7,471 bases of DNA, from contig CAYWYB010000277.1 of the NCBI GenBank assembly GCA_964462145.1, positions 1 to 7,471 on the forward strand. The letters are read 5' to 3'. Under the pieces are notes generated by a model that had not been told where the DNA came from, did no database searches, and worked only from the letters and a program-made list of their open reading frames with translations. This DNA comes from GCA-2731375 sp964462145 (GTDB taxonomy: Bacteria > Pseudomonadota > Alphaproteobacteria > GCA-2731375). Every line of letters starts with the position of its first letter. Position 1 is the first letter of the stretch. Both the position numbers and the translations under genes were made by a program. Below, piece by piece: positions 1 through 6,049 of this stretch.

Positions 1-875
1 ACCGGTGAATAGAAACGCAGCAATTCCTCAATTGCCGTGGGGAACAGCGCCGGCTCCGCCGCCATGCGGCGGCGGTCGTCCGGGTTCATGGCGAAATGCC
101 ATAGGGCCGAGCCGATGGAGCTCCACGTGGTATCGATCCCGGCCACCAGCAACAGATCGCACATGGCGATGACGGCCTTGCGCGCGATGGGCTGGCCGTT
201 GATTTCCTGTTGCAGCAGGTTGGAGATCAGGTCGTCCTTTGGCTTCGCCTTACGCGCATCCACCAGTTCGGCGAAGAACTCGCGGATGATATGGCGGTAG
301 TGTTTTAGCTTGACCGGGTCCTGCATGCCCTGTTCCACCAGGCCGCGGACCCAGCCGACGAATTCGTCCGTCCGGTTGCCGTCGACGCCGATGATATAGG
401 CGATGGTCTTGGCCGGAATGTGCACCGCGTAATCCAGGGCCGCATCACAGCCACCTTGATCGATAAAGCCATCAATCAGGTCATGGCAAAGCTGTTCCGT
501 GAAGGGACGATAGCCCTCCACCGCCTTGGGCGTGAACAGAGGCAGGATCAGGCGCCGCATGGGGATATGCTCGGGCGGATCGGAAGTGATCGGCGGGGCC
601 GAGCTGCCGTATTCCGCCAACTCGGCATCAAATTCATCATTCTTGGGTGGGCTGACCAGCATCACGTTGCGCGAGGATAATTCGGGCACCATGCGGACAA
701 AGGCTTGCATGTCCTCATAGTTTGTCGGCATCCACGAGCCGCCCCAGCGTTCCGTATGGGCGATCGGGCATTTGCCGCGCAGCTCCTCCCAGACCGGGGC
801 CGGATCCTTGATATAGTCCGGATCGAAAAAGTCGTAATCGCTGGTCCAGTCCGTGACTGGCGGTGTCTTGCTCAT
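1..875 (-). CDS. Cytochrome P450 (class I, bacterial), C-terminus cut off by window edge
   Basis: This is a haem monooxygenase that inserts one oxygen atom from O2 into an organic substrate; it is soluble and takes electrons from a ferredoxin. The 291 visible codons cover the N-terminal two thirds or so of a usual ~400-430-residue bacterial P450. Visible landmarks are the C-helix region DPPEHIPMRRL (about 99-109, with H103 and R107 of the HxxxR pattern), the I-helix oxygen-activation motif AGIDTT (245-250), and the K-helix ExxR (E284-R287) close to the window edge. The Cys haem-ligand loop lies outside the window. The ATG at 875 is preceded by a GGGGAG-type ribosome site, and the next upstream ATG (883) runs into a stop. 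The gene follows the ferredoxin gene by 24 bases, so the two are almost certainly cotranscribed. The substrate is unknown; the adjacent SDR suggests hydroxylation followed by oxidation to a ketone or aldehyde. Confidence 0.95.
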   Translation of the reverse strand, partial: MSKTPPVTDWTSDYDFFDPDYIKDPAPVWEELRGKCPIAHTERWGGSWMPTNYEDMQAFVRMVPELSSRNVMLVSPPKNDEFDAELAEYGSSAPPITSDPPEHIPMRRLILPLFTPKAVEGYRPFTEQLCHDLIDGFIDQGGCDAALDYAVHIPAKTIAYIIGVDGNRTDEFVGWVRGLVEQGMQDPVKLKHYRHIIREFFAELVDARKAKPKDDLISNLLQQEINGQPIARKAVIAMCDLLLVAGIDTTWSSIGSALWHFAMNPDDRRRMAAEPALFPTAIEELLRFYSP

Positions 876-899
876 GTCCCCATCTCCCCAATTATTTTC

Positions 900-1097
900 T
901 TATTCGTCCACGACCTCAATGGCATATTCCGGGCAGTTTTCCATCGCCAGCCTTGCCTGCTCTTCAAGTTCCGGCGGAACCTCGCCATCATTCAGTGCCG
1001 TGGCGATACCATAGTCGTCCACGTCAAATAGCTCCGGCGCCAGGGCACAGCATCGGTTGTGCCCCTCGCATTTATCGGTGATCACTCTGACCCGCAT
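900..1097 (-). CDS. Small [3Fe-4S]-type ferredoxin with CxxHxxC motif, P450 redox partner
   Basis: A 65-residue soluble electron carrier that most likely passes electrons from a ferredoxin reductase (not in this window) to the P450 encoded immediately downstream. The cluster motif is C10-x2-H13-x2-C16 with a distal C55-P56. A canonical 4Fe-4S ferredoxin would have Cys where His13 stands, so a [3Fe-4S] cluster is expected; this CxxXxxC...CP class is known for P450 partners in actinobacteria and proteobacteria. The acidic stretch PELFDVDDYG (21-30) is typical of the family. A second cysteine, C17, lies directly beside C16. The ATG at 1097 has a GGGGGA ribosome site about 7 bases upstream, and the length is normal for the family. 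It is the first gene of the minus-strand pair and diverges from the SDR gene. Confidence 0.93.
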   Translation of the reverse strand: MRVRVITDKCEGHNRCCALAPELFDVDDYGIATALNDGEVPPELEEQARLAMENCPEYAIEVVDE

Positions 1098-1212
1098 GGA
1101 TTATTCCCCCGTTTACCGCGCCAAGGATAACGGCGCGGTCATGGCTTGTCCATGCACCGGCCCGCGCCCATAATCGTGCCTATAATTGCCCTAGGTAAAC
1201 AGGAGGATCGAC
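1098..1212. promoter_or_regulatory. Divergent promoter region between ferredoxin-P450 and SDR genes
   Basis: This 115-base spacer must drive transcription both ways. On the plus strand a perfect TATAAT is at 1181-1186, but I see no acceptable -35 at the right distance, so the SDR promoter may need an activator. On the minus strand TTTACC (1199-1194), an 18-base spacer and GATTAT (1175-1170) form a weak promoter candidate for the ferredoxin-P450 pair, and it overlaps the plus-strand -10. The heptamer GTTTACC (1111-1117) recurs as its reverse complement GGTAAAC (1194-1200), each 12-13 bases from the start codon it faces; these could be operator half-sites, but a 7-base match in 115 bases is also possible by chance. 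The SDR ribosome site AGGAGG is at 1201-1206. Confidence 0.4.
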
Positions 1213-2031
1213 ATGGGATTGCTTGATGACAAGGTTGCCATGATCACCGGCGGCGGCTCGGGCATCGGGCGCGCCTGCGCGGAGACCCTGGCGCGCGAGG
1301 GCGCCCAGGTGGTGGTAACGGATATTGACGCCGAGGGCATGGCCGGCACCGTTGACGGCATACAGGGGCAGGGCGGTTCCGCCTTTGCGCTGCCCCATGA
1401 CGTGACCGAAGAAAGTGTCTGGCGTGAGGTATTAGAGGAGACGCGCGCCCGTTGCGGCGGGCTGCATATTCTGGTCAACAATGCCGGTATCGGTATCGGC
1501 GGCTCGTTGCTGGAGATGAGCCTGGAGGATTGGCGGCGGCAGAACGCCATCAATCTCGACGGTGTTTTTCTGGGCACCAAGCACGCCATCCCCGCCATTC
1601 ACAATTCGGGCGGCGGTTCCATCATCATCATGTCGTCGGTGGCGGGGCTGCGCGGTTCCCCCGGCCTGGCCGGTTACAGTGCCTCCAAGGGCGGGGTGCG
1701 GCTGTTCGCCAAGTCCGCCGCCCTGGAATGCGCCGGCGCCGGTCTGAAGGTGCGCGTGAATTCCGTGCATCCGGGCATTATCGATACGCCGATCTGGACC
1801 AAGCTGCCGGCCCGTGGCCTCAGCCCCGCCGCGGGTGGCCGCGCCAATGCCATCGACCCCGAGGCCCTGGCCGCCGCCACCGTAGCGCACCGGGCCGGCC
1901 GGCCCCAGGAAATCGCCGACGGCGTGCTGTATCTGGCTTCCGATCTGTCGTCCTATGTCAACGGATCGGAGCTGGTGATCGACGGCGGCATGATGGCCGG
2001 TGGTGCCAACCGTACGGCGCTGCAAGAGTGA
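1213..2031 (+). CDS. Classical short-chain dehydrogenase/reductase (SDR), probably NAD-dependent
   Basis: A cytoplasmic NAD(P)-dependent oxidoreductase of 272 residues, a normal length for a classical SDR. The Rossmann nucleotide motif TGGGSGIG spans 12-19. Asp37 at the end of the second strand (VVVTDID) predicts preference for NAD(H) over NADP(H). NNAG is at 89-92, and the catalytic tetrad reads N114, S142, Y155 and K159 (YSASK), followed by the HPG motif at 186-188. The C-terminal YVNGSELVIDGG is standard for the family. The ATG at 1213 is 6 bases after a perfect AGGAGG. The overall pattern resembles secondary-alcohol and hydroxysteroid dehydrogenases, but SDR substrate specificity cannot be read from motifs. 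Its divergence from the ferredoxin-P450 pair suggests that it oxidises the hydroxyl that the P450 introduces; this is inference from context. Confidence 0.95.
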   Translation: MGLLDDKVAMITGGGSGIGRACAETLAREGAQVVVTDIDAEGMAGTVDGIQGQGGSAFALPHDVTEESVWREVLEETRARCGGLHILVNNAGIGIGGSLLEMSLEDWRRQNAINLDGVFLGTKHAIPAIHNSGGGSIIIMSSVAGLRGSPGLAGYSASKGGVRLFAKSAALECAGAGLKVRVNSVHPGIIDTPIWTKLPARGLSPAAGGRANAIDPEALAAATVAHRAGRPQEIADGVLYLASDLSSYVNGSELVIDGGMMAGGANRTALQE

Positions 2032-2213
2032 TCAGGAGAACCGCCAGCTACACGTCACATTTCATTATTGCATGCTAATGAGTGTTTCATAAAAGTTGCT
2101 GAATTTTCCATAATGTTCTTGCGAGAGTTATGGCGGCGGCGGCGCATATGTTATATCATCGAAACAGCAACAAGCTTTTTTGTACTTGTATCTAGTTAGT
2201 AAAGGAACGCCGC
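2032..2213. other. AT-richer intergenic spacer upstream of the lipoprotein gene
   Basis: This 182-base stretch has no convincing gene and is visibly richer in A and T than the flanking coding DNA. No rho-independent terminator is evident after the SDR gene. It contains a short interrupted palindrome, CATTA (2063-2067) and TAATG (2076-2080), around GCATGC, and four GGC units at 2132-2143. Candidate -35 hexamers such as TTGCGA (2119-2124) and AT-rich blocks such as TTATAT (2151-2156) exist, but none are well spaced, so I do not name a specific promoter. A promoter for the lipoprotein gene presumably lies here, because that gene is well separated from the SDR. The ribosome site AAAGGA is at about 2201-2206. 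Confidence 0.4.
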
Positions 2214-2654
2214 ATGAAAATGCTGTCATGGTTATTCGTAGCTTTTATCACTTTGGCCGTTACAGGCTGTCAAACAACACAATCAGAATCACAAGCACCA
2301 GCACCGGGTCAGAACCTGATCGGTGACTGGAAAGGGAGTTGGTCCGCGGACAGTGGAGCTTCAGGCGCCTTTGCCGTGAAGATCCTCAGCGTCAGCAAGG
2401 GCGGGCGGATCGTTGCCCGGCGGTCTTCGACCACCAAGGGCGGTTATGCGACCGAGCATGTCTCGATGGGCAAGATTTCCGGCAACCAGGTTGAATTGGA
2501 CCGGGGCAAAGGCAAAAATACCTGGATCAAAATGTCCCTGAAGAAAGTCGCCGGCGGCGTGCTAATGCTCAAAGGCAGCTATTCGGCGATGGCTGGCAAA
2601 AAGGGCGAAAAAAAGGCCGTTCAGGGAGAAATCTGGGCGCAAAAGGCCAAATAG
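2214..2654 (+). CDS. Small basic lipoprotein of unknown function
   Basis: A 146-residue protein with a clear lipoprotein signal: Lys2, a hydrophobic segment at about 4-17 and a lipobox V16-T17-G18-C19. Cleavage before C19 would leave a lipidated protein in the envelope; Gln20 at position +2 does not suggest the Asp-type inner-membrane retention signal. A short Gln/Ser/Ala/Pro-rich linker (20-33) follows. The mature part begins with a GDWKGSW segment (about 37-43), then alternating glycine-rich and hydrophobic stretches that look like a small beta-sheet domain. The C-terminal half is strongly lysine-rich. The gene stands alone, with an AT-richer spacer before it and a GC-rich inverted repeat after it, and its first ~100 bases are more AT-rich than neighbouring genes. 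I do not recognise the family, so no function is assigned. The ATG at 2214 follows AAAGGA at good spacing. Confidence 0.85.
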   Translation: MKMLSWLFVAFITLAVTGCQTTQSESQAPAPGQNLIGDWKGSWSADSGASGAFAVKILSVSKGGRIVARRSSTTKGGYATEHVSMGKISGNQVELDRGKGKNTWIKMSLKKVAGGVLMLKGSYSAMAGKKGEKKAVQGEIWAQKAK

Positions 2655-2713
2655 CGGCAAGCCCGGATGGTTGGGTGCTAAGTTCCAGCGCCCGCATTCA
2701 AAGAAAAAGTTGA

Positions 2714-2760
2714 GCGGGGGTGCATGGCGCGGGATCTGGTCCTGTCGTTTGCACCCCCGT
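2714..2760. repeat. GC-rich inverted repeat (10-base perfect arms), possible terminator or RNA hairpin
   Basis: CGGGGGTGCA (2715-2724) is the exact reverse complement of TGCACCCCCG (2750-2759), separated by a 25-base loop; one more G-T pair (2714/2760) can extend the stem. On the plus strand no T run follows, so it is not a canonical terminator for the lipoprotein gene. On the minus strand the same stem is followed after a few bases by a T-rich tract (complement of 2701-2709), which fits an intrinsic terminator for transcription from the right, although no minus-strand gene is seen there. It lies 60 bases after the lipoprotein stop codon. Confidence 0.55.
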
Positions 2761-2881
2761 CACTTTATCCGGCTGTCATCCCATGTGACTTGACCGAGAC
2801 TCGTGATAGATTGCCGCGCGATGCTGGCCTCCGCCTCTCGGAGCGCGTCGCGTTTACGATCATGGATCATGTTGGGTCGAA
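2761..2881. other. Leader region upstream of the duplicated-barrel gene
   Basis: No gene is supported here. A TTGACC hexamer at 2790-2795 resembles a sigma-70 -35 box, but no good -10 sits 16-18 bases after it. A tandem 7-base duplication, GATCATG twice, is at 2858-2871, ending 10 bases before the ATG at 2882. The ribosome site for that gene is poor (only GGG at 2874-2876). Confidence 0.3.
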
Positions 2882-3532
2882 ATGGCTGATATTTATGTAC
2901 ATGCGCGGGTCCTGGCGGCGCCGCGGCAATGGCAGGCGGTGGCCGACGCCCTGTGCGCGGGCGGCGCGGAGCGGCTGCGCCAGGCAGGCGGCGAACTGTA
3001 TGGCGTCTGGCGCAGTCAGATCGGCCGGCCCCGCGATGAACTGACGGTTTTATCGGTCTGGCCCGATGGCGCCGAGGCGGCAGGAGCGATGGACCGGTTG
3101 CTGGATGGTGTGCCTGACGTCGCCGCGTGGGAGAGCGAGGCCATGTCGCCGACCCTACGTCCGGCAACAGCGGAACCGCCCCGCCGGCAAGGCAACTATG
3201 CGTTTCGTTGGTTTGAATTGGCCGCCGATCATTGGCCTGAATTTCTCGACCTCTGCACGGCGGCCTGGCCGGGTTTCGAATCCTCATATGACAGCCAGGT
3301 TATTGGTTTGTGGCAATGCCTTGACGAAACTGCGGGGCGTAAGCGCAGCCTGCTGCTGACGCGGAGGCCCGATCTGGCCATGTGGGAACGTTCGAAAATA
3401 CCCCAGGGCGAGGCCGAGTCCGAAGTGCGCCGCCAACTTTCCCGCCGCTACGATCTGTGTGATGACACCTATGTCTACACCACGACCCTGCTCAGCGCCG
3501 AGGATCAGCAAGACACCGTGCGTTGGACTTAA
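2882..3532 (+). CDS. Tandem dimeric alpha/beta-barrel protein, NIPSNAP/EthD-like (hypothetical)
   Basis: A 216-residue soluble protein without signal peptide or membrane segment. It appears to be built of two similar halves, roughly residues 3-80 and 103-210. Each half has a beta strand, a helix around a Trp-containing segment (PRQWQAVADAL in the first, DHWPEFLDLCTAAW in the second), a strand with GVW or GLW (about 41-43 and 142-144), a further strand after a charged loop, and a closing helix. That is the layout of ferredoxin-like dimeric alpha/beta-barrel domains, and the NIPSNAP family is my best guess. Such proteins occur as ligand-binding or accessory proteins in catabolic clusters, but no catalytic residues can be assigned. 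The ATG at 2882 is the only normal start in the open frame, which is closed upstream by TAG at 2807-2809; its ribosome site is weak. A promoter for the next gene lies just after the stop. Confidence 0.8.
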   Translation: MADIYVHARVLAAPRQWQAVADALCAGGAERLRQAGGELYGVWRSQIGRPRDELTVLSVWPDGAEAAGAMDRLLDGVPDVAAWESEAMSPTLRPATAEPPRRQGNYAFRWFELAADHWPEFLDLCTAAWPGFESSYDSQVIGLWQCLDETAGRKRSLLLTRRPDLAMWERSKIPQGEAESEVRRQLSRRYDLCDDTYVYTTTLLSAEDQQDTVRWT

Positions 3533-3545
3533 AATCCCGGCGCGG

Positions 3546-3573
3546 TTGACCTCTGACCGGGGCATGCTACGAT
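3546..3573 (+). promoter_or_regulatory. Sigma-70-type promoter candidate for the hybrid kinase gene
   Basis: TTGACC (3546-3551), a 16-base spacer and TACGAT (3568-3573) with an extended -10 TG one base upstream (TGC-TACGAT). This is the best promoter match in the window. Transcription would begin near 3580, giving a leader of about 30 bases that contains AGGAGG at 3601-3606. Confidence 0.5.
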
Positions 3574-3612
3574 TCCACGAACCTCGCAGGGTGGGTTCCA
3601 AGGAGGGGTGAT

Positions 3613-5958
3613 TTGAATGAAAAGCCGGGCCAGCGGTCGCCAGAGGCGCTAGCGGCGATTTTTTCCGACGTACCGTTTGGCTTTTGTACCTTTGATTTGG
3701 CATTGCGCCATGTCTTTGTGAATGACTGGCTGGCCGCGCTGAATGGTCTGCCGGCGGCCGACCATGTTGGTCGCACCATTCACGAGGTTATCCCGCACGC
3801 CTCCGCCGCCGTGGAGGCGAAACTCCGACAAGTCTTGGAAACCGGCGCGCCAGTGGTTAGTGGCGAGATAGAAGCCGGCCTGCCGCTGTCTTCGGGCGAA
3901 AGGCGGTTGGTGCAATACACCTGTTCCCCGATCAGGGACGGCAATGCCGCGATTACCGGCTTGAGCTGTCTGGTGGAGGATGCCGCAACGCGGCAGCCAG
4001 GCCCGGCCGATGGACATTTGGCAAAAGACCAGGGCGAAAGCACCGCCGTATCGATGGAAAGCGATGAACGTTTTCGAGATTTTGCCGAAGCGGCCTCGGA
4101 CTGGTTCTGGGAGACCGATGGGGAACATCGATATACCTATCTCTCAGATCGCTTCTACGAGATCACGGGCGATCCGGCGGCCAGCATAATCGGCAAAACC
4201 TCGGCGGAAGTAGGTAGGACGTTGGTCACATTCAGCGATGAAGCTGGAATTCGCGAAGCCGTTGCGGCGCACAGGCCTTACCGGAATGCCGTATCATGGC
4301 GAATACATGCCGATGGCCGTAAGCATTGGGTACGCTCCGGCGCCATCCCCAGGTTCGATGCGGACGGCATCTTTCTTGGTTATCGCGGCGTAAGCGCCGA
4401 TATCACTGCGGAAGTGGACGCCAGGGACGCGGCCCGCAAGGCGGAGAGCCGCTTTTTCGACGCCATGGATCATATGCTGGATCATGTCTGTCTGTACGAT
4501 AGTGATGACCGTCTGATTCATGCTAACGAGGTTGCCCGTCAACATCGTCTGAACCTCTACGGACGCGATTTTATCGGTGAAACGTTCGAGGAATTCTGCC
4601 GTGTCACATTGCAGTATGGGCACGTGCCCGACGCGGTGGGCCGAGAAGAGGCCTGGCTGGAAGAACGCATGGCGCGGCACCGCCGGCCGGGCAATTATTT
4701 CAGAGTACACGGCCAGGGCGAGAGCGATTTTTGGCATGAAATACGCGAACACCGCATGCCTGATGGCGGGACCTTGGTGGCATGGGTCAATGTCACTGAT
4801 TTCGTGCAGCAGGAACAGCAGTTGCGCCAGGCGCAAAAGATGGAAGCGGTTGGGCAAATCACCGGCGGTGTCGCCCATGACTTTAACAATGTGCTGGCGG
4901 TGATCCTTGGCAACCTTGAACTGATACGCAAGAATGACAAGGACAGCGCAGGGATCAATAAATTCCTGACGCCCGCGATTACGGCTACCAAGCGCGGCGC
5001 GGCCTTGACCCACCGACTTTTGGCCTTTGCCCGCAAGCAGACCCTGAACATCCAGGATGTTGACGTCGAGGCCTTGCTGAACGGCATGGATGATATGTTG
5101 CGACGCAGTCTTGGCGAAACCATCGAGATCAGTGTCGTCAATGCGCCTGATCTCTGGCTATGCGAGATCGACGCGGCGCAGTTGGAGCAAGCCATTCTGA
5201 ACCTGGCTGTTAATGCCCATGACGCCATGCCCGATGGCGGCCGGTTAACCATCGAAACATTCAATACCAGCATTGATGAAATTCAGGCCGCCGAGCACGA
5301 GGCCGCACCCGGTGAATATGTCCTTCTGGCAATTAGTGACACAGGAACCGGCATGAAAGCGGATGTGCGGGAGCAGATATTTGATCCGTTTTTTACCACC
5401 AAGGACGTTGGCAAAGGTACCGGCCTCGGACTTAGCATGGTGTTCGGTTTTGTTAAGCAATCGGGGGGGCACGTAGCGGTTGACAGTGAATGGGGAGCCG
5501 GAACGACTTTCCGTCTCTATTTGCCCCGTTCCAGCGCGCCAGCGGCCACGCCGGAGATCGCCGGCACCTCGGAGGCACCGCTGGCCAAACCGGGAGAAAC
5601 CATTCTGGTGGTGGAGGACGACGCCAATTTGCAGCTGGTGATTAGCGATATGCTGGAAACCCTGGGCTATTCGGTCGCTGTTGCTGGCACCGGCGGGGAG
5701 GCGTTGGAATTGCTGCCGCGCCTGCCGCGCATGGATTTGCTTTTGACGGACGTGGTCCTGGCGGGCGGCATATCGGGGCCGGCCCTGGTCAATGCCGTCC
5801 GGCAGAAGCAGGCGGAAACGAAGGTACTCTATATGTCCGGATACACCGAGGAAGCCTTCGCCAAACAAGGCCGTCTGGATCCGGCCATCGAATTGCTGAC
5901 AAAGCCGTTTGCCATTGAAGAACTTGGCAACAGGTTGCGCAGCATCCTGGATAACTGA
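3613..5958 (+). CDS. Soluble hybrid sensor histidine kinase: PAS-PAS-PAS-HisKA-HATPase-receiver
   Basis: A 781-residue signal-transduction kinase with no transmembrane segment, so it should sense a cytoplasmic signal. Domains are PAS1 at about 11-123, PAS2 at about 151-270, PAS3 (PAS_7-like) at about 280-398 and a short coiled coil at about 399-412. HisKA follows with phosphoacceptor H422 in GGVAHDFNN. The ATPase domain (about 517-638) has N-box N534, G1 DTGTGM starting at D576, FDPFFTTK, and G2 GTGLGL at 602-607. The receiver (about 661-781) has acidic E668-D669-D670, phosphoacceptor D713, S742 and K764. All key kinase and receiver residues are intact. No HPt or DNA-binding output domain and no partner regulator are in the window. 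The start is TTG at 3613, 6 bases after AGGAGG; the nearby ATG at 3617 and GTG at 3608 are in other frames. PAS ligands cannot be read from sequence. Confidence 0.95.
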   Translation: MNEKPGQRSPEALAAIFSDVPFGFCTFDLALRHVFVNDWLAALNGLPAADHVGRTIHEVIPHASAAVEAKLRQVLETGAPVVSGEIEAGLPLSSGERRLVQYTCSPIRDGNAAITGLSCLVEDAATRQPGPADGHLAKDQGESTAVSMESDERFRDFAEAASDWFWETDGEHRYTYLSDRFYEITGDPAASIIGKTSAEVGRTLVTFSDEAGIREAVAAHRPYRNAVSWRIHADGRKHWVRSGAIPRFDADGIFLGYRGVSADITAEVDARDAARKAESRFFDAMDHMLDHVCLYDSDDRLIHANEVARQHRLNLYGRDFIGETFEEFCRVTLQYGHVPDAVGREEAWLEERMARHRRPGNYFRVHGQGESDFWHEIREHRMPDGGTLVAWVNVTDFVQQEQQLRQAQKMEAVGQITGGVAHDFNNVLAVILGNLELIRKNDKDSAGINKFLTPAITATKRGAALTHRLLAFARKQTLNIQDVDVEALLNGMDDMLRRSLGETIEISVVNAPDLWLCEIDAAQLEQAILNLAVNAHDAMPDGGRLTIETFNTSIDEIQAAEHEAAPGEYVLLAISDTGTGMKADVREQIFDPFFTTKDVGKGTGLGLSMVFGFVKQSGGHVAVDSEWGAGTTFRLYLPRSSAPAATPEIAGTSEAPLAKPGETILVVEDDANLQLVISDMLETLGYSVAVAGTGGEALELLPRLPRMDLLLTDVVLAGGISGPALVNAVRQKQAETKVLYMSGYTEEAFAKQGRLDPAIELLTKPFAIEELGNRLRSILDN

Positions 5959-5972
5959 AAAATTTCGAACAG

Positions 5973-6001
5973 TTGTCTTCGCCGCCTGGCATCGATACGG
6001 T
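5973..6001 (+). promoter_or_regulatory. Weak promoter candidate for the crotonase gene
   Basis: TTGTCT (5973-5978), a 17-base spacer and TACGGT (5996-6001) lie in the 91-base gap between the kinase stop and the crotonase start. The -35 matches 4 of 6 consensus bases and the -10 only 3 of 6, so read-through from the kinase gene is an equally good explanation. Confidence 0.22.
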
Positions 6002-6049
6002 CGGGATGGGGCAAGAGCTTTAGCCGGGACTACAGTAAAGGTATTGGGC

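Noticed and set aside
37..720. Plus-strand open frames opposite the P450
   Set aside because: The minus strand carries clear P450 motifs through this region; these frames are low-complexity shadows.
1432..2025. Long minus-strand open frame opposite the SDR gene
   Set aside because: The opposite strand encodes a complete SDR with all motifs; this frame is a GC-driven shadow without recognisable features.
2063..2080. CATTA...TAATG interrupted palindrome as an operator
   Set aside because: Only 5-base arms in an AT-rich spacer; expected by chance, so mentioned only in the spacer entry.
2132..2143. Four GGC units as a possible microsatellite
   Set aside because: Too short to be meaningful in a GC-rich genome.
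2724..3044. Open frame of 106 codons starting inside the hairpin
   Set aside because: Most of it overlaps the better-supported 216-residue gene in another frame, and its Arg/Cys-rich C-terminal half is typical of shadow translation.
4294..5013. 239-codon minus-strand open frame opposite the kinase
   Set aside because: It lies wholly within the PAS/HisKA coding region and shows no domain pattern; antisense shadow.
5909..6049. 47-codon N-terminal extension of the crotonase frame
   Set aside because: It overlaps the end of the kinase receiver domain, has no crotonase-like sequence, and the ATG at 6050 has a fitting ribosome site and family start.
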